Origin: Dendrophyllia cribrosa
Lineage: Eukaryota > Cnidaria > Anthozoa > Scleractinia > Dendrophylliidae
Length of the DNA: 64,000 bases
Direction of reading: 5' to 3'
Assembly (NCBI GenBank): GCA_024195265.1
Contig: JAJLRJ010000008.1
Span: 29,669,937-29,733,936, forward strand
In this document: positions 45,001 to 60,000 of the stretch, in pieces
How the letters are laid out: each line of letters starts with the position of its first letter
Numbering within the stretch: the stretch's first letter is position 1
Notes under the pieces: model-generated
What the model saw: only the letters and a program-made list of their open reading frames with translations
The model's database searches: none
Told to the model about the DNA's origin: nothing
Made by a program: the position numbers and the translations under genes

Positions 45001-48000
45001 TGATTTTGCATCAGAAAAGCGCAAGGAAGAGGCAAGGACCGGGAGTAGGGGCTATGGGAACCAGAAAGTAATCTTGCCCCAGGGGAGGGGAAGAAGACAG
45101 TGGCGGATCCAGACTCTATCGTAAGCGGGGGGAGGGGGAGTAAGGGGGGGGGGAGTGAATACGAGGGTGAGTAAATAAGGAGGGAGTGAATAAGAGGGGG
45201 AGTGAATAAGGGGGGGGGGAGTAAATAAGGGGGGGGGGAGTGAATAAGTGGGTATGAATAAGGGGGGAGTAAATATAGGGGGTGAATAAGGGGGGGATGA
45301 AAATGTTAGAGACTGAAAACATGTTTTTTCATTCATTCTTCATTTTTGCCAACATAAGGGAGGGGGCGGGCCCCTCCAAAAGATCCGCCACTGGAAGAGA
45401 GACCCTGGGAATGGGGTAGACGGCCTGTTTCCCCTCATTCCCAATGGCGTGCAGAAGCCTCACCTTGCTGTAGCCTCTTGTGAATTAGTTGTAATCTCAA
45501 TGGCTAACTGAACGGATTTCTGCAGTGCATCTCTGGTGCGTTGATCCACTGGCTCCACAGACTGGATGTCAACGCTTGTGATGTTCAAATTGTTTGCTGG
45601 GAATGTGAACTTGTTTCGAATTTTGTGATTGTCATCAAGTCCGAATACTGAAGATCGGATGATCTTTGCTGAATTCTGCAACGTAGACGGACAAGAATGG
45701 TTACTATTTTACGCCACGGCTAACCCGACATGCCTTACTGATGATTTCTAAAAAGTGTCTAAGAATTTCCGAAGTTTGAATGAGGGTCTTCAAAAGTTCC
45801 GATCATTTTCACAATTATTGCTTCAAAGATTCCAGAGGAAAATAGGTACAACCAAGACACAATGTAAAAGCTCATTTTCTCTTGGTGCAAATCTTGTATG
45901 ATGTAGACAACTCGCTGTAAAGAACACCGCCATAACAGTAGTTAAAGTCCAGTCGTACAACGCTTGACTGAAAATAGTTCACAGTATGCCAAATTGCCCC
46001 AAAAGTGTTTGTTATAGTAGCCCGGGTAACAGGGACATTTGTGAAGAGCGTGACTTGTGCTTCGCCCACGCGCGATGCGCGCTCTGGGCTCACTCACCGC
46101 AAAAGCATCTGTTACGTTGGCTACTGTTATAGCGAAAGGTGAAGAAAGGTTATAGCTGCGGAATCCGAAGGTGACTATGTCCCAACACCTTTGAAGATCA
46201 GGCCATGTGCTCAACCTTCACATCCTTTTGATAAGTGGTACTCTTCGTTGTATGAGATAAATGCATGTATTGATTCTGTACCTTGTGAAAATCATCAAAT
46301 TGAACCCCAGCAACTGCACCGCGGATTCTAGAAGCAATCGCTTTACAAGCATCTCCAACAAAATCTGGAACGGAAAATAGTTTGGCAGCATCTTTTGCGC
46401 TCTTGTCTCCAACTTCAAAGTGCCTGCAAAAGGAAAAAAAAGTTGGAATGTTGCACACAATCCCCCCCCCCCCCCCCCATTAAATGTTCTTATAGCACGC
46501 CTTAAAACAGAAAAGACACGGCAAAATACAGTGCATCTGTTCAGTTGTACAGTTGTAGATTTCAGATGACGTCAAAATGTGGTAAGACTGGAAGGATCCG
46601 CAGGCAGGTGTGTCACTGATGTTCTTACCACATTTAGGGGTCTTCTGTGATCTATGACTGAACAGACACACGGCAAAATGGAATCTATTTGTTTTGTGCA
46701 ATAAGAGGGAAGAAACATTTAGCCTCGCAGCACTCGACTGTGGTCATGACTTCCACGTTTATAAAACTAGTTTTTTACCACAACTGCGGCTAAACTCGCA
46801 ATATGATTGGTCGACGTGAGTGGTAAATGAGAGTCCAGACAACGGTGCTGACGCTAATATCACGCGCGCTTGAAAAAAACAATCAGATTGTGAGAAAGTT
46901 ATAGACAACGCTTGCTCTTTCATTGCTGTCACGTTTTGTAACAAGACTTCGATTTTTCCTTGTATTTTTTTCTAAATATTGTTGTAAAAAACAAATTTCC
47001 ACCGGTTTTCCGTGGTGTGGACTCTTATTTACCACGATTTACGTCATCACATGGTCAAAATTTCTTGCTGACTCACTCGGCTGCGCCTCGTGAGTCCACA
47101 ACATTTTGACCATGTGATGACGTAAATCGTGGTAAATAAGAGTCCACACCACGGAAAACCGGTTTAAATTTGTTAATTCGCTTAGGTTTCGTCTTTTTCT
47201 TATATTGTCAATAGCTTCTGCTTAACATTTTTCCGATGCCTTCACCTTTCAAAACTGTTGTCCACCTTTCAAAACTGTTGTCCACCTTTCAAAACTGTCG
47301 TCCACCTTTCAAAACTGTTATCCACCTTTCAAAACTGTTGTCCACCTTTCAAAACTGTCGTCCACCTTTCAAAACTGTTGTCCACCTTTCAAAACTGTTG
47401 TCCACCTTTCAAAACTGTCCGCCATGTTGGGTGAAACAGACAAAACAAATTCTCCATGACGTCAGCTGTGCGTCTATACCCTAATACGTCATAGGCAATG
47501 ACCAATCAAAATGCGCGTAGAATTCAGTATATGATAAAATGCCGGTTATAAACCCTGGGATTATACAACTTTATAAGGGGTTTTTGGTGGGATTATAAGC
47601 AGGGGGTTTCGGAATAAGCTGATAAAAAAATAAGCTAAGAATAACATACAGCATTATCAAAATATGTCGCACAAAAAATCGATTATTTATAATACGTATC
47701 ATTTTTTGTTTACAGGTGGATGGATGAGCCTATGAGCGGAAGGGACTTATAAACGGCATTTTACGGTATTTGTTAATTTGTTACCAGTTGTACGACAGCT
47801 GCAGCTGAAGTCTTGCATGGTCAGAGGTTTCTACAGTGACAATATCAGTACAGAAGTCTGGGCCGAGCAGCAGGCACAGTGCTTTGATCACATTCGGCTT
47901 CTTTGGTTTTCCTCCTGACAGACTGAGTTGGGTGAACTGTTCATCAGGACACAGCATAACCAACTCGGGACCAAACACAACCCTAACAAGGAACATTTCC

Positions 48001-51000
48001 AAAGATGAGCTCAAACACTTTTCGATTTATTGGGGTTGTACATGTACTGTAAAACATTACTCAATTTGCGTCATAATTGGCATCGAAATATGGGCAAGTT
48101 GTCGCTTCCCTGAGGTTAGAAGCATTAGTGGTTGCGGCCGCTTACAGGAAGTTCTTTCTTTACAGGAGGTGGTCATTTGCAAGAGGTTTTGATAATAACG
48201 ATTTGATTGGGAAAAAAATTGGTAATTTGGAAAAGTGGTAGCTTAGGGGAGGTGGTCTCATGGACTGTATTTACTCTCAAAGACATATAGCCATGTATTA
48301 CCTGGCCGTTTTTTCTTTGTAATCGTAAATCTGTACTGCTGCATTGTGAGGAACTCTGAAGGTCACAACTCTGGTTTTGTTTCTACCAAAACTGCTGGTA
48401 GGTTGTCGTTGTTCTACAAAATAAATAAAAAAATTGCGTTATTAGAAAACGTTAATCGAACCCAGGGACCGGGCAAATAGCGTTCCGCCCAGATTCTAAA
48501 AATAGAAAACTCGCGCAGCATCATGGGATTGAAATGCGTACAAACATTCAAGAACTAAGGTGCTACAAAGCACTGTCCTTGGTACAACTTGACAATACAA
48601 CTCGACAATTATCCTCAACATGTACAGGAATCGCAAAAACTGGTGTTTCTGAGGCAGCCATTTTGAAATATTTGTCCGCATTTCGATCCCACAATGCAAT
48701 GCTGCCAAATATGACGTCACCTATTAAGCCTACATATGCATATGTCTTTGATTTGACTATACTGTGTAAGTACACATGGATGTATTAATCACTTGTCATG
48801 CAGGTTAACTCATCACATCCTTATGTCCATTGACGCTAGCCCCATCTCAAACTCTCCTTTTTTGAGCTATTTTGAAAAAAAATAGCTCATTAGCAGGCGC
48901 AAAGGTTGGTTTGTGATGTTTGTATGTTAGTATGTTTGTTTGTTTGTATGTATGTCTTGGGTTATGTCACACCAATCAGATTGCCTCTAGTATGTACACC
49001 GTGTACTATGTCAGCCAATCAAATTTTCGCTTCTAAAATGGTATTACTGAAGGTCAAAGAAGGGCACTTGACATGAATTGAAAATCAGCCATCTTGAATC
49101 TCCGCGATTGTTGCCGCAAACACTAAAAGTGTAAAGTTTTGAAAATTTGTTGCTTGGGAACTGTTCTCTAATCCCGACTGGCTTGCTAACCTGGCAATAT
49201 CAAGGACATTTATTCGGAAATACCGCCTATAATGTGCCCTATGCATGAATGGTAGAATGGTCTGCGGGGGATCAGACGTCCAAAAAATGTGGACTGCGGT
49301 TACGTTCATAGGTGAGCTTATACTGAAGTATGAGTATAGTTTTATTGCAAAAACGGCAAGCCGATTTCAAATAATATGGTGCGGAACACGAATTGCCTAT
49401 GTTTCAAGCCTGGGTTTCAAGCGATTACTATTTAAAATTGGATTTTTTTTGTCAGACACGCTGTCTGCACGTGAAAATGTTGAACTTTGTCCTTATAGAA
49501 ACTTGTCCGTGATGCATGGAGTTCAACAGAGAAAATGTAATGCAATTAATCTACAATTTACAGTATGTAAAACGTTTATTTTCTTTGAATTAATGTGAGC
49601 TGATGTGTAGGTTATTAATTGTATGCCTCAATCGATTACTATAAGCGAGAAGCGACTGTATTTTGTATGAGCAGTCACGTTGTGTGCACGTGCAAATATT
49701 GAACTTTGACCTTATAGCAACTGGTACGTGATGGAATTCAACATGTTTTCGAGAAAACGTAATGTAATTAATTTATATGGTGCGTTAAAAAACGCCTGTT
49801 TAAAAAATATTAGTTGCAACTTACTAGGAAACAAGCAAAATTCATTTTGGATGCGCTAAGTTTCTGCTGGTCGACATTACAGGAAAAGGTGTTTGGTTCC
49901 AAATGTTATTAAACCTCAACAATGTTCGTGTAAGTAATTCAATTAGCTTGTGGTTTTGAGTCGAAAACAATTTAATCTAATTAGTTTCTGTTTCTATTTG
50001 CACGACTTTTTTGTGGAGAATAAAAACAGTTGTTTAAATAATATTAGTTCCAATTTACTAGGAGATTACTAATATTCATTTTTCATGCGTTTAGTTTCTG
50101 TGAAAGACTTTTCTGGTTCACATTACAGAAACAGGTGGTTCAAAGAATTTTCGTGTCACTAATTTAATTAGCTTGTGGTTTGGAGTTGAAAACAATTTAA
50201 TTTAATTAGTTTGCGTCTTCCAGGCCAAAGGGAACCTTTTCCACGTGTCTTTTGTGAATAATAAAAGAAACCTTTAAAAAAAGACTAGATACAAATTTCC
50301 AGGAAATAATAAGCCTTCAATTTGGATGCATCAAATTTCTGTGCAGGACTTTTCTGGTTGACATTTAATACACTCATTACTGAAACAAGTTGCTCATTTC
50401 ACTCTGACTGGGGCCGTAGTTTCGTCAAAAAATAACTCCGGAAATCCCGTGAAAAAACGCTAGCCAAAACTTGTGATTTTGTTCCCACCTATTTTCATAC
50501 CTAACCCTTTAGTCTAGAATACAAAAGCAAACTTTGCATTTTTCCACCTTAATAGAGTTTTGGTCCCAGAGGGTCCGTTTCTCGAAAGTGCCTTTTTTTT
50601 CGGGCCCGGAACTATATTAAAATCAGAATCTATAAAATGGTGATGCATTTTTTAGCCCTCAAACCAGCCCGACTTGTTTTGTCAATTTAGAATTTTATGG
50701 CTTAGCTTTAAAAACCAACAATTTTTATCTTTAATAAATACATTGCGCACATAAGATGGCTTTCCCGGCCCGAAAAGTTAACGGGACTTTCGAGAAACGG
50801 GACCCAGTTGGTTATCTCGGTATTTTTTTTTTGGTAGTGGGCGGGCCGGAGGATTTGAAAAACGTATATCTGCAAGCGGTTATTTGTGCGAGTTTACTTC
50901 CGCTGTTTTGTTGCTTTCACCATTTCATATCATTTAGGTAGTTTTCAAAATAGCTCATGCACGCAATGCGTGCCTTTGTTTGTTCTTTAGGTATTATTGT

Positions 51001-54000
51001 TCAGTGTTTTCTTTGATATTATTATTGCATGTGTTGCGATTCAAATTTTTCTTTGTTATAAAATTTTTAAACCAGGGGTCAATTCAACAAAACTTTTTAC
51101 AAGTGTTGCCATTGTTTCAGAGGTTGAAAACAATAGCTACACTTGCAAATTACACTCGTAAAAGTTTTATTGAATTGACCTCTGGTTGATTTTTGTTTTT
51201 CTTTGTCCCAGAATATGATAATGAATCTGAGACAAAGGGAAATTAAAATTGAACTGATTTGAAAATGTTCAAACCAAAGAAACGTTTGAACCACAACATC
51301 TACATTCATTCAATTTGAATAAAGTCTCTAACTAGGTTTTTAAAACTGATTTACACGTTTGTATGTACAGGCGTTGCTGGTTGTACCAGATCATACTCCA
51401 TCTAGAGCCCACTAGAACCCAAGGGGGAGGGGGAGGGGGAGGGGGAAAGGGGGAGGGGGAAAGGGGGAGGGGAAAAGGGGGAGGGGAAAAAGGGCAGGGG
51501 GGAAGGGCAGGGGGGAAGTTTGGAAGCTTACAAGATAGTGGGGGGCTTATTTGAGAGGGGAGCTTAAAGGAGTATTTACGGTACATACGTCTTAGCGGGC
51601 CTCGGTGTATTGATGAAGTTTGCACTTGCTGTTGAATCTGGGCTGACTCATCCCACTCATTGGACATTGATTGTAATGATGGAAAATCTACAAGCAAGGT
51701 CCATTGTTAGAGTAAAAGTCACCTGAGTATATGTAATCACTTATTACTCACTTTCAAGTGCCTTAGATCTAAGATAAGATGATTTAAGATAACTTTACTT
51801 TGACATGGTAAAATTCCTTCGACCAGTTGCAATCTTGAGAAACTCATAATTAACTAACTAATTACAAACAAATGAAAATGCTAAAGCTGCTTTTCAAGGA
51901 TGCCACGTATAAAACTCATTCAGAAACTGTAGTTATGCCATTTAATTTTAAAATTGTGTAAAGATGCTGCTAGGCAAAGGTCAGATGGGATGTTCCACAT
52001 CACGGCTCTGCTATACGAAAAACTTCTCTTTAGATAAGCATCATCGTGCTGGCATCTTTACCCTAACATTAACTTCAAGTACTTTCACATGGCACCATTA
52101 ATATTTTGTTAGTGGAATTTTTCTTTAATTTTTTTTTGGCACTCTTGAGATTAGAGTTAAAGGAGACCGAGAAGGGCAGAATAGACAGATTAGGTAAAAC
52201 AATAATAGCCAGCCACCCTCGAATGAATGGTCCAGAACTGTCTCCAAAGGATGAGGTCCATATTCTATAGTTCAGGGGACTAAGGCAACCAGAAGGGGGA
52301 GAACAGATTACAAAATGAAATTTGGGATTTTTCTTAGATTTTGATTTTTGCCACTCTACTCTTGGCTATGATGCTGCAGGCACATCTTCATAACTATCAA
52401 GTTAATTCAGTATACATGTTGTGGTTCAATTTTATCCTTGGTTCAAATTTTATTTTCCTTTGTTTAAAACTCATTATCATACATAACCATAGCCAAAAAC
52501 AAAGGAAAATAAAATTTGAACCAAGGATAAAATTGAACCACAACATACACAAAAACAATATATTCTTACTTGGCATTTGTGGCACCATAACATTCCTTGT
52601 TCCTCTGTCAGCCAGGGGATCCTTTCCTCCGGCAAGAAGCTGTTCAACTGTTGGCGGAAGTTCCTTCTCCCAGAGTTCTTCATCCTGGGTCAGCATATAT
52701 GTCTGTCCACACACAGCCCGCACTCTTCCAGTCTTGATGTCACGGATGTAGATACCTTCATTTTCGTCTAGTGGGATGGCTTTTCTGCGCGCCACAACTT
52801 CGACTTGCACAGGTGGAACATACTCACTGGGTCCGCGGATCATCCAGCGATCACCAGGTCGTCTTGGGACCTCTTTCTGTGCACAATGGATATCAATAAT
52901 GATCATTAGATATAGCCAATTGATAGGGGGCCTGGAAGAAAGCCCTAAGTGACTTCTGATGAACTCCTAGATTCTCATTCCAAATTGCCTTGTATTCTCT
53001 TGTGAAACACAGGGAGAATTTGAGGTTACATCAAAAGTCACTTAGGGCCTTATTCTGTGTACCCCTTCAAGAAGACATGTCATATTCAGTCATATTTTTT
53101 GACTCAAAATACACTAAAATGGAATCGAAATAATTCTAACCTCGTTCATTTTAGATTTCAGTACCCTAAGCGGTACCAATCTACAATCTTTGTACCCTAA
53201 AATGTACAATGATCACGTCCCAGTCATTTTTTATATGGGAGACCCACTCCGAGGAGGTAGATATCTATGTACAACTACTTTCAAAATCTCAGCGCAGGTA
53301 GATTACGTTGATGATGAAATTAATGTTAACATCAATAAAAATAGGGGACTCTTTAAAATTTCTGATGAGCGTTCCCATCACTTTTTAGGGGAGTTTCTAT
53401 TAAAATTATTAGCGTCCAAAAATGCACAATTCTGGGCAACTGAAAGATCAAGGTTCCATAGTGAGGGTATGGATAGTTTTACAACCATCCATTTTATTTG
53501 ACATAATTACCTCCTTTTCATCAACATCAATGAAACCTTCATTTGCTTTCAGAATCAAGCCCTCATCTTCACCGAGAACAAACACATCTTGGATGCCATG
53601 CTCAAGTTTCTCTTCTGGGAGCAGGAAAAAGGATTTCTCTCCCTGTATGGGTCAACAAAATGTTCACACTGATAATTAGCAAATCCTAAAATATTATTGA
53701 GTATTGTCTCTAGTCAGTAATATTGAAACATCCATCTTAGTTCTCCCCATAATGTCCATAACAAATAATCAACCACTCACACTGTTACATGACTACATAG
53801 TATTGCCACGTACCACAGTGTATACCATCTCACCGCATCTGCCTTCAAAGCCGCTGCTGCACAGGCAATTTCTCACTAATATTTAAGTATCACCCAGGGA
53901 AAAAATTGCCATTTTTCAAAAATCGAGATTTTTAGATGTTTGTTTAAATCTATTCAACAGCTTTCTTTAAAGTGCCTATGAAATGAAATTTTTTTCTTCG

Positions 54001-57000
54001 TTTTTCATTAGTTTATTATGTCCAAAGAACGAAAACAATAATCATTTCCCGATGAAAAGAAAGAAAATCGGTTTTTTAGCCACTCGAAGATGCGTCACTT
54101 CGGTTGAAAAGTGGCTCCAATTTTTGGAGAGCCTAGGGCGAGTGGGCGTGCGTGATGACGTAAATTACGTAAATAGTATGACACATTGGTTTGTTTACGC
54201 TATAATTCCCTTGGAATCCTTTAGCGTGATGGTCATTATGCCAACGTTTTTGGCTGTACAAATGTTAGACAGCGCCTAATTTGTTTCTTTACAGTCCTCT
54301 GAAGGTGAAGAGGATCAGTTTCGGATCACTCTTGATCAACTGACATGATCGTGTCCACTGTAGTTTTGCCGTAGTGAGACGAACCGACTGTGCCGCTTGA
54401 GCGAAGGAAGTGAACACGAAGAAGACGGACTTTGATTTAGATTATTGAAAGTGAAAGGTATACATTTCAGTAGCACAGCATCTCAGTGGTTCGCCAGTTG
54501 AGTTGTAAGCTTATTGAACGCAGAGGCGTTTTTGTTATTTCTTTTTAGTGGCTCATTGACTAGCGTTTATCGAACGCGAACGATATATTTCCCGTATATT
54601 TGTAGTACAAACAATCATGATAGCGCATTAGCGGCTCGGCCGGTCTTCTCTGAAGTTCATTGATCGCGCGTGGAGGTTATGAACTTATTTTATCGGCTTG
54701 GCAATTCGCCCGCCTACTTAAAGTTCTTTTTTCAAAGCGAAGGATATGTCTTGGCGGCTTGCTAGTTGAAAGTTTCTAAATTATACTGATATGTTATGCA
54801 TATCCGAGGTGGTGTTTTTCAGGCGGCTTGCTGAATTGAATTTGAATGGTGTATTTTTAGCGGCAAGGCGCCTTGATAACGTATTTACTTATTTATTTAT
54901 TTATTTATTCAAAATGTTTGAACTCAAGTATATACTTAATAATTATGCTTCTTAGTTCAGTGTCTTGCCAGCGGTTGAACGTTTCTGGAAATTTTAACCA
55001 CTTGGCGGCTTTTAAGTGAGTTCAAAGTATCTTGTTTACATTTATGTCTGATTTATATTTCATTGTATAAAAATTGATCTGATCGAACACGCAATGATTC
55101 AGCGATGTATTTTGTTCCAAATAGTCTTACGCATTTGTACATGTAGATTTTTGATAGATGTTCCGTAGAATAGACGCATTCCAGTGAACACTTGCGTCGC
55201 TGCACTTTGAATTTAATAATTCGGAATACCGTATAAACAATTATATTACTCGCCAGTCAGTGGCGATCGAGTCAGTATAGTTTTGTAGGCCTCACTGACT
55301 TCGACAGCTCTCCAGTCGTGCCGAGGCTTAAAGGAACTTCCAAACAGGATATGGATTGGGAAAATTTTGCTTCATTAAACGGCCTCACCGGCCGGAATGT
55401 TATTTTCTTTTGCAAAATAATATTAATCTTAACAATAAGCGCTTTCATTGAAAACAACATCGCTTGACGTACCCTTTCCGATGTCGGCGAACAAATTTCG
55501 TGTATTTCGCCGGCCTATTTTCCTCTGGATCAAAATAAAGCTTTGTTACACCCTCTGTTATCGAAGAATTCCAATATCTCGTATGTTTGAGGCCGCTCGC
55601 CTCATAATATTGGTCCACCTCTAGCGACGTCTCTTGTCAGCTCTCTTGTTCTCTATATTCCCGCAGCAGTTTGTACAACTATTTACGTCACAGTGTAATA
55701 TGACACTGGTTTTGGCCGCGCACAAATTGGAGCCACTTTTTAGCGCCAACAACCTAACTTTGGGACCATAAAATAAGCATTTCGCATCGTCCCTAACACT
55801 TTAAACCTTTTATTCCAAGGTCTAAAAAGGTGAAACTTTCGATACATCAAAAAATAAATTTCATTTCATAGACACTTTAAAAAAAAATCCAGAAAAAAGG
55901 TTTTTTTCTGCGTAAAGTTATTGAGCGCAAAAGATTTTTCCATGTTAATTAGTTTAATTGACCACTGACAAGTCCTGTCATACTTGATTAACTTGTATTG
56001 TCATCGGTGAATCGCATCTGAGAGCAGTGTTTTTTAGCAGACAAAAGTATTTCCCGCCGTGGTGCACTATTTTGTTCCTGTTACATGTTACCTGTTAGAT
56101 TCCTATTGTTAGTGAAAGCTGATCACTCTCTGGCATTGATCAAAACATAACTTGCTTGTCATTCGGGCATCGTAATCTCATTACCGGTAAGAGGCCGCAA
56201 AAAATATATTTTCCTCTTTTTCTCGCAATGAAAATTTAGGCAAGTTGAGCATACGTTTCAAACTACAAGTCAGCAGCCCCTGGACCAATTTCGCTGAAAT
56301 TTGGCAAAATTATTGTCAGATAGTTTTCCTACAAAACCGTGTCTGCAAATTGTAATTGCCCTTTTCATTTTGAAGTTACAGCATTTTCCCCACAGAGATT
56401 ACTTATTATTTGTCCACCCGAACTTTGTCTGCTCATAAAAGAAAAACTAACGCACTCATCAAAAAACTGAGACAGTTTTTTAGTTGTACGTGTCAAGAAG
56501 CGAATGACGTGTTAATCATTTTCTTCCGTTTATTTTTGGCGGGCGTGAACCTTACTTTAAGAACACATATACTTTTGCAAATATCTTATCGTTTTTGGAA
56601 TTTATTAAACTTGTGCCCTTTTTAGAGGAATAAGCCTTAATCTGGAACTATAAGCTTTAAGAAAAAATATGGTTTATAGGGGTTTCTATTAAAACAACTT
56701 GCGCTAGAGCGATCTGCGCGCTGACGGTCCTGAAGGGTGGCTGATACCTTAATGGTACTTGTTTTTGCAAGACTAAATTTTCACAATTTTCAAAAAAAAG
56801 TAACCGCGAAAATTAACAACCTGAAATTCAATATCCTGTTACAAAACACGTTATGCATGAGGGATGGAAATATGCTTTGCTTTGTGAATTAATAAAGTGT
56901 CATGCATTACAACATATCCTTTGACAAATGTGCTTTCTCCCAAATGAACATGCAATCCTGGTTTAAGTTTTCTTATGGTTCTAATATTGCAAAAATAGCT

Positions 57001-60000
57001 ATTTCATGTGTACGATAATTAAAATATGTAGCGCCGATTTTGAGATCACCAATTTGTTTATGCAGATCAGCATCTGCCTCCTCCGCAGTCTCTTGTTCTT
57101 TGGTACTTGACACACGACACAAGAAGCTGTAAACTAATGCGCACCTGACAAGGCATTCTGGATTAGCATTGGAAATTTTTTAACAAAATATTCCTCTTTT
57201 ATTTTCATGAAATTAAAGTCCCATGAAAATAAATACCAATAAGGTACTCCATAATATCTTAAAGCAAGTATTATAAAAACCTCTTATTGGTATTTATTTT
57301 CATGAAATTAAGGTCCCACGCAAATTAATACCAATAAGGTACTGTATAATATCTTAAAGCAAGAATTTCAAATTTGACAAGTTTTTTTTTAAATTAACAT
57401 CAAGTTTATGAACAAAGAGGTACATTAGAAATTAGAATAAAAATAATTACACTAAAATAATGTATTGTACCTTGACAAGTTTTTTCTGTCCAAGTTGGGG
57501 TCTGCCATCTTTATCAACTGGATCAAGAATGACACAGTATTGCCGATTGTTCAGTGTTGTGATGTCAACAACTCCAACAACCTGTAGCAAAGAAAATTAC
57601 ATCTTGAGAGTAACCCTTTCTATGCTACTGTACTATTATGCTTACCATCAGGATTAAAAGCTCATGTCTAGTTTCTAGTGGGTGATCTGTGCATGACTAC
57701 TAGCTGTCACACACCACTCCATCATTCTTCACAATGACCTAAATTGCCGCCCCTCAAACACCACACTTACCCCACCACACAATGCACCATACTACACCTG
57801 ATCCCACCAAACTATACACAATACCCAAACTCAACACACCACACGAACCTCATCCCCAAGGCATTCACTGTTTGGTACGGTGGGCATAGAGACTCCTGGA
57901 CAAGCCCGCCAAAATCAGTGTTCCAGCTAAGAGATGGGTCTCAGGTCAAAAACCTGACAAGGCTGACTTCCTAACCTGACAAATCAAATGGCTAACGTTA
58001 GAAGTTTTAGAGACAGCAACCTGTTGACCCCTTAAAATTATTCATTGATTCCCTGCCTTTGAAAGTTTTTAAAACTGAAACACTGCAAAATACTCCAAAA
58101 CTCCTGGTGCATTTCATTGCATAAACCATGCTGAAATATGTCTTTGTTTCATTTGAACAATTATGACTGTCCCATGACAAAATGCTCCACAAGTACAATG
58201 TATTTTGCCAGCCTTTTCCAGTTTGTTCTACTCCTGCCCATGCACCATCCTGAAAGCAGCAAAGTCTCAAGGAACAAGGTTGATACCACACTAACCTTAA
58301 CCCCAACACACCACACCTCACTCCGCCAAGCTCCATTGCATACTAATATATATAGTTAGGCTTAGCCTAACAGCGGTGCCCTCTGAAGACCCTCTGAACA
58401 AGCTTAACTAAGATGAAACTTAACTAATAGGTGAAAGGTCGGAAGCACAAGAATTAAGATTAATATTGACGACCAGGCTTTTTTCCAATTTTAGCAATTC
58501 TCAAAAACAGTATTACCCAACCGTCTGCACAGTACATTTAGACCGTACAAAAGTTCACAAAAACAACTTTTTCTCCGTCTAGAATAACTATTACGACTAT
58601 TTTCCGAATAAAATACACTTGTTGCTTGTCACAAAATGCCCGAGAAACTGATTTGGAAACCAAAATTGCAAAAATACACAAACATATTTGCATAAGACGA
58701 CGCGAGTATAAAATCTAAGTGTTGTTTTGTTTACATAAAATCGCTTTTCAATCTATGTAATGAATGAACAAACACATAAAAATGGTCAACACAATCTTCT
58801 TTTGAAAAATTTTATTTAAATCTCCATTAGTTTATGTTTAAAAGCAAAACGCAAAACACGCATTGAGGCCGAGCCGTGTCTTCGATGAAATTCAAGAAAT
58901 TAATACAACTGAATTTAAGCTACACGTTTAAAAACAATTCTCCAAAACTAACGAGAACACATTAACAAAAAGTCAATCACAGATTGATATCAAGATAAAT
59001 TCCCATCGAAAAATGTAATTTGTTTTACCTTTAAGTCCCTCTGGCGACTACTGTGCTTGGAAATTCTTTAAATCTCCGCTTTGGTGCTGAAATCCGTAAA
59101 ACGAACCCATCTCTCTGTTGCTAAAAATGTATATAGTTCCTCGAAGCAAGATTTTATCCCTGAAAGCTCTTCTTTTTCCACTAAAGTGGCTGCTGAGTAT
59201 CCCTTAATTAGTATCCCTGTCTTGAGTAGCAAACCACGAAAAATGCAGGAAAATAACGACTTTAATTTAAACCGTTTTCTCCGCTCAGTAAACACAACAA
59301 AACATCAAAGTGTTTTCCCAGCTGACGTGACATTCGGCCGTGTAACCGCGCGAAAAAAAGCCTCGCTTTGGTTTCAACATGACATAGTACGCGCATGTTT
59401 TGCGACGTCATACGCGCCCGCGAGCTAGTCCTGCGCGACGAAGCTACCTGCACGACGGAGGGCGGAGGGCACACGCGCGCCCGCGAAACATTCCGCTAAC
59501 CATGACCATGAAAAATGATGGGCTAGGTTCTATGAGTATGGGGCTGCGCAGCCGGGCCTTTGGCCTGGCGAGTGCTCCGCTACTAAGACAACACACTATG
59601 CCTCACTCCACCAAGCTCTATTTGCATACTGCTAAGCCAACAAACCATGCCTCACTCCACCAAGCACCATTTGCATACTACTAAGCCAACACACCATGCC
59701 TCACTCCACCAAGCACCATTGCATACTACTAAGCCAACACACTATGCCTCACTCCACCAAGCACCATTGCATACTACTAATATAAGCCAACACACCATGC
59801 CTCACTTCACCAAGCACAATTGCATACTACTACCCCAACACACCATGCCTCACTCTACAAGCACCATTTGCATACTACTAAGCCAACACACCATGTCTCA
59901 CTCCACCAAGCACCATTTGCATACTACTAATATTAAGCCAACATACCATGCCTCACTTCACCAAGCACCATTGCATACTACTAAGCCAACACACCATGCC

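Larger units (their letters stand above)
48863..50962. repeat. Interspersed repeat block with GAGCTATTTTGAAAA ends
   Basis: TGAGCTATTTTGAAAA at 48863 and its reverse complement at about 50945-50962 bracket a 2.1-kb AT-rich region in an MVP intron. The block contains GTTTGTATG repeats, a tandem array and a MITE. Whether it is one element is uncertain; no target duplication is evident. Confidence 0.35.

Noticed and set aside
47226..47419. CRISPR-like regular repeat array
   Set aside because: Units are contiguous with no unique spacers and the genome is eukaryotic.
47236..47484. Repetitive frame resembling a repeat protein
   Set aside because: Translation of a 20-bp minisatellite. The unit is not a multiple of three, and the same bases are read in rotating frames.
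51332..51697. Proline-rich protein next to an MVP exon
   Set aside because: The proline run is the reverse strand of a GGGGGA microsatellite. Only 51589-51687 is exon.
59081..59428. 115-codon frame between minisatellite blocks as a gene
   Set aside because: No motif, no splice context, and the opposite strand is equally open.
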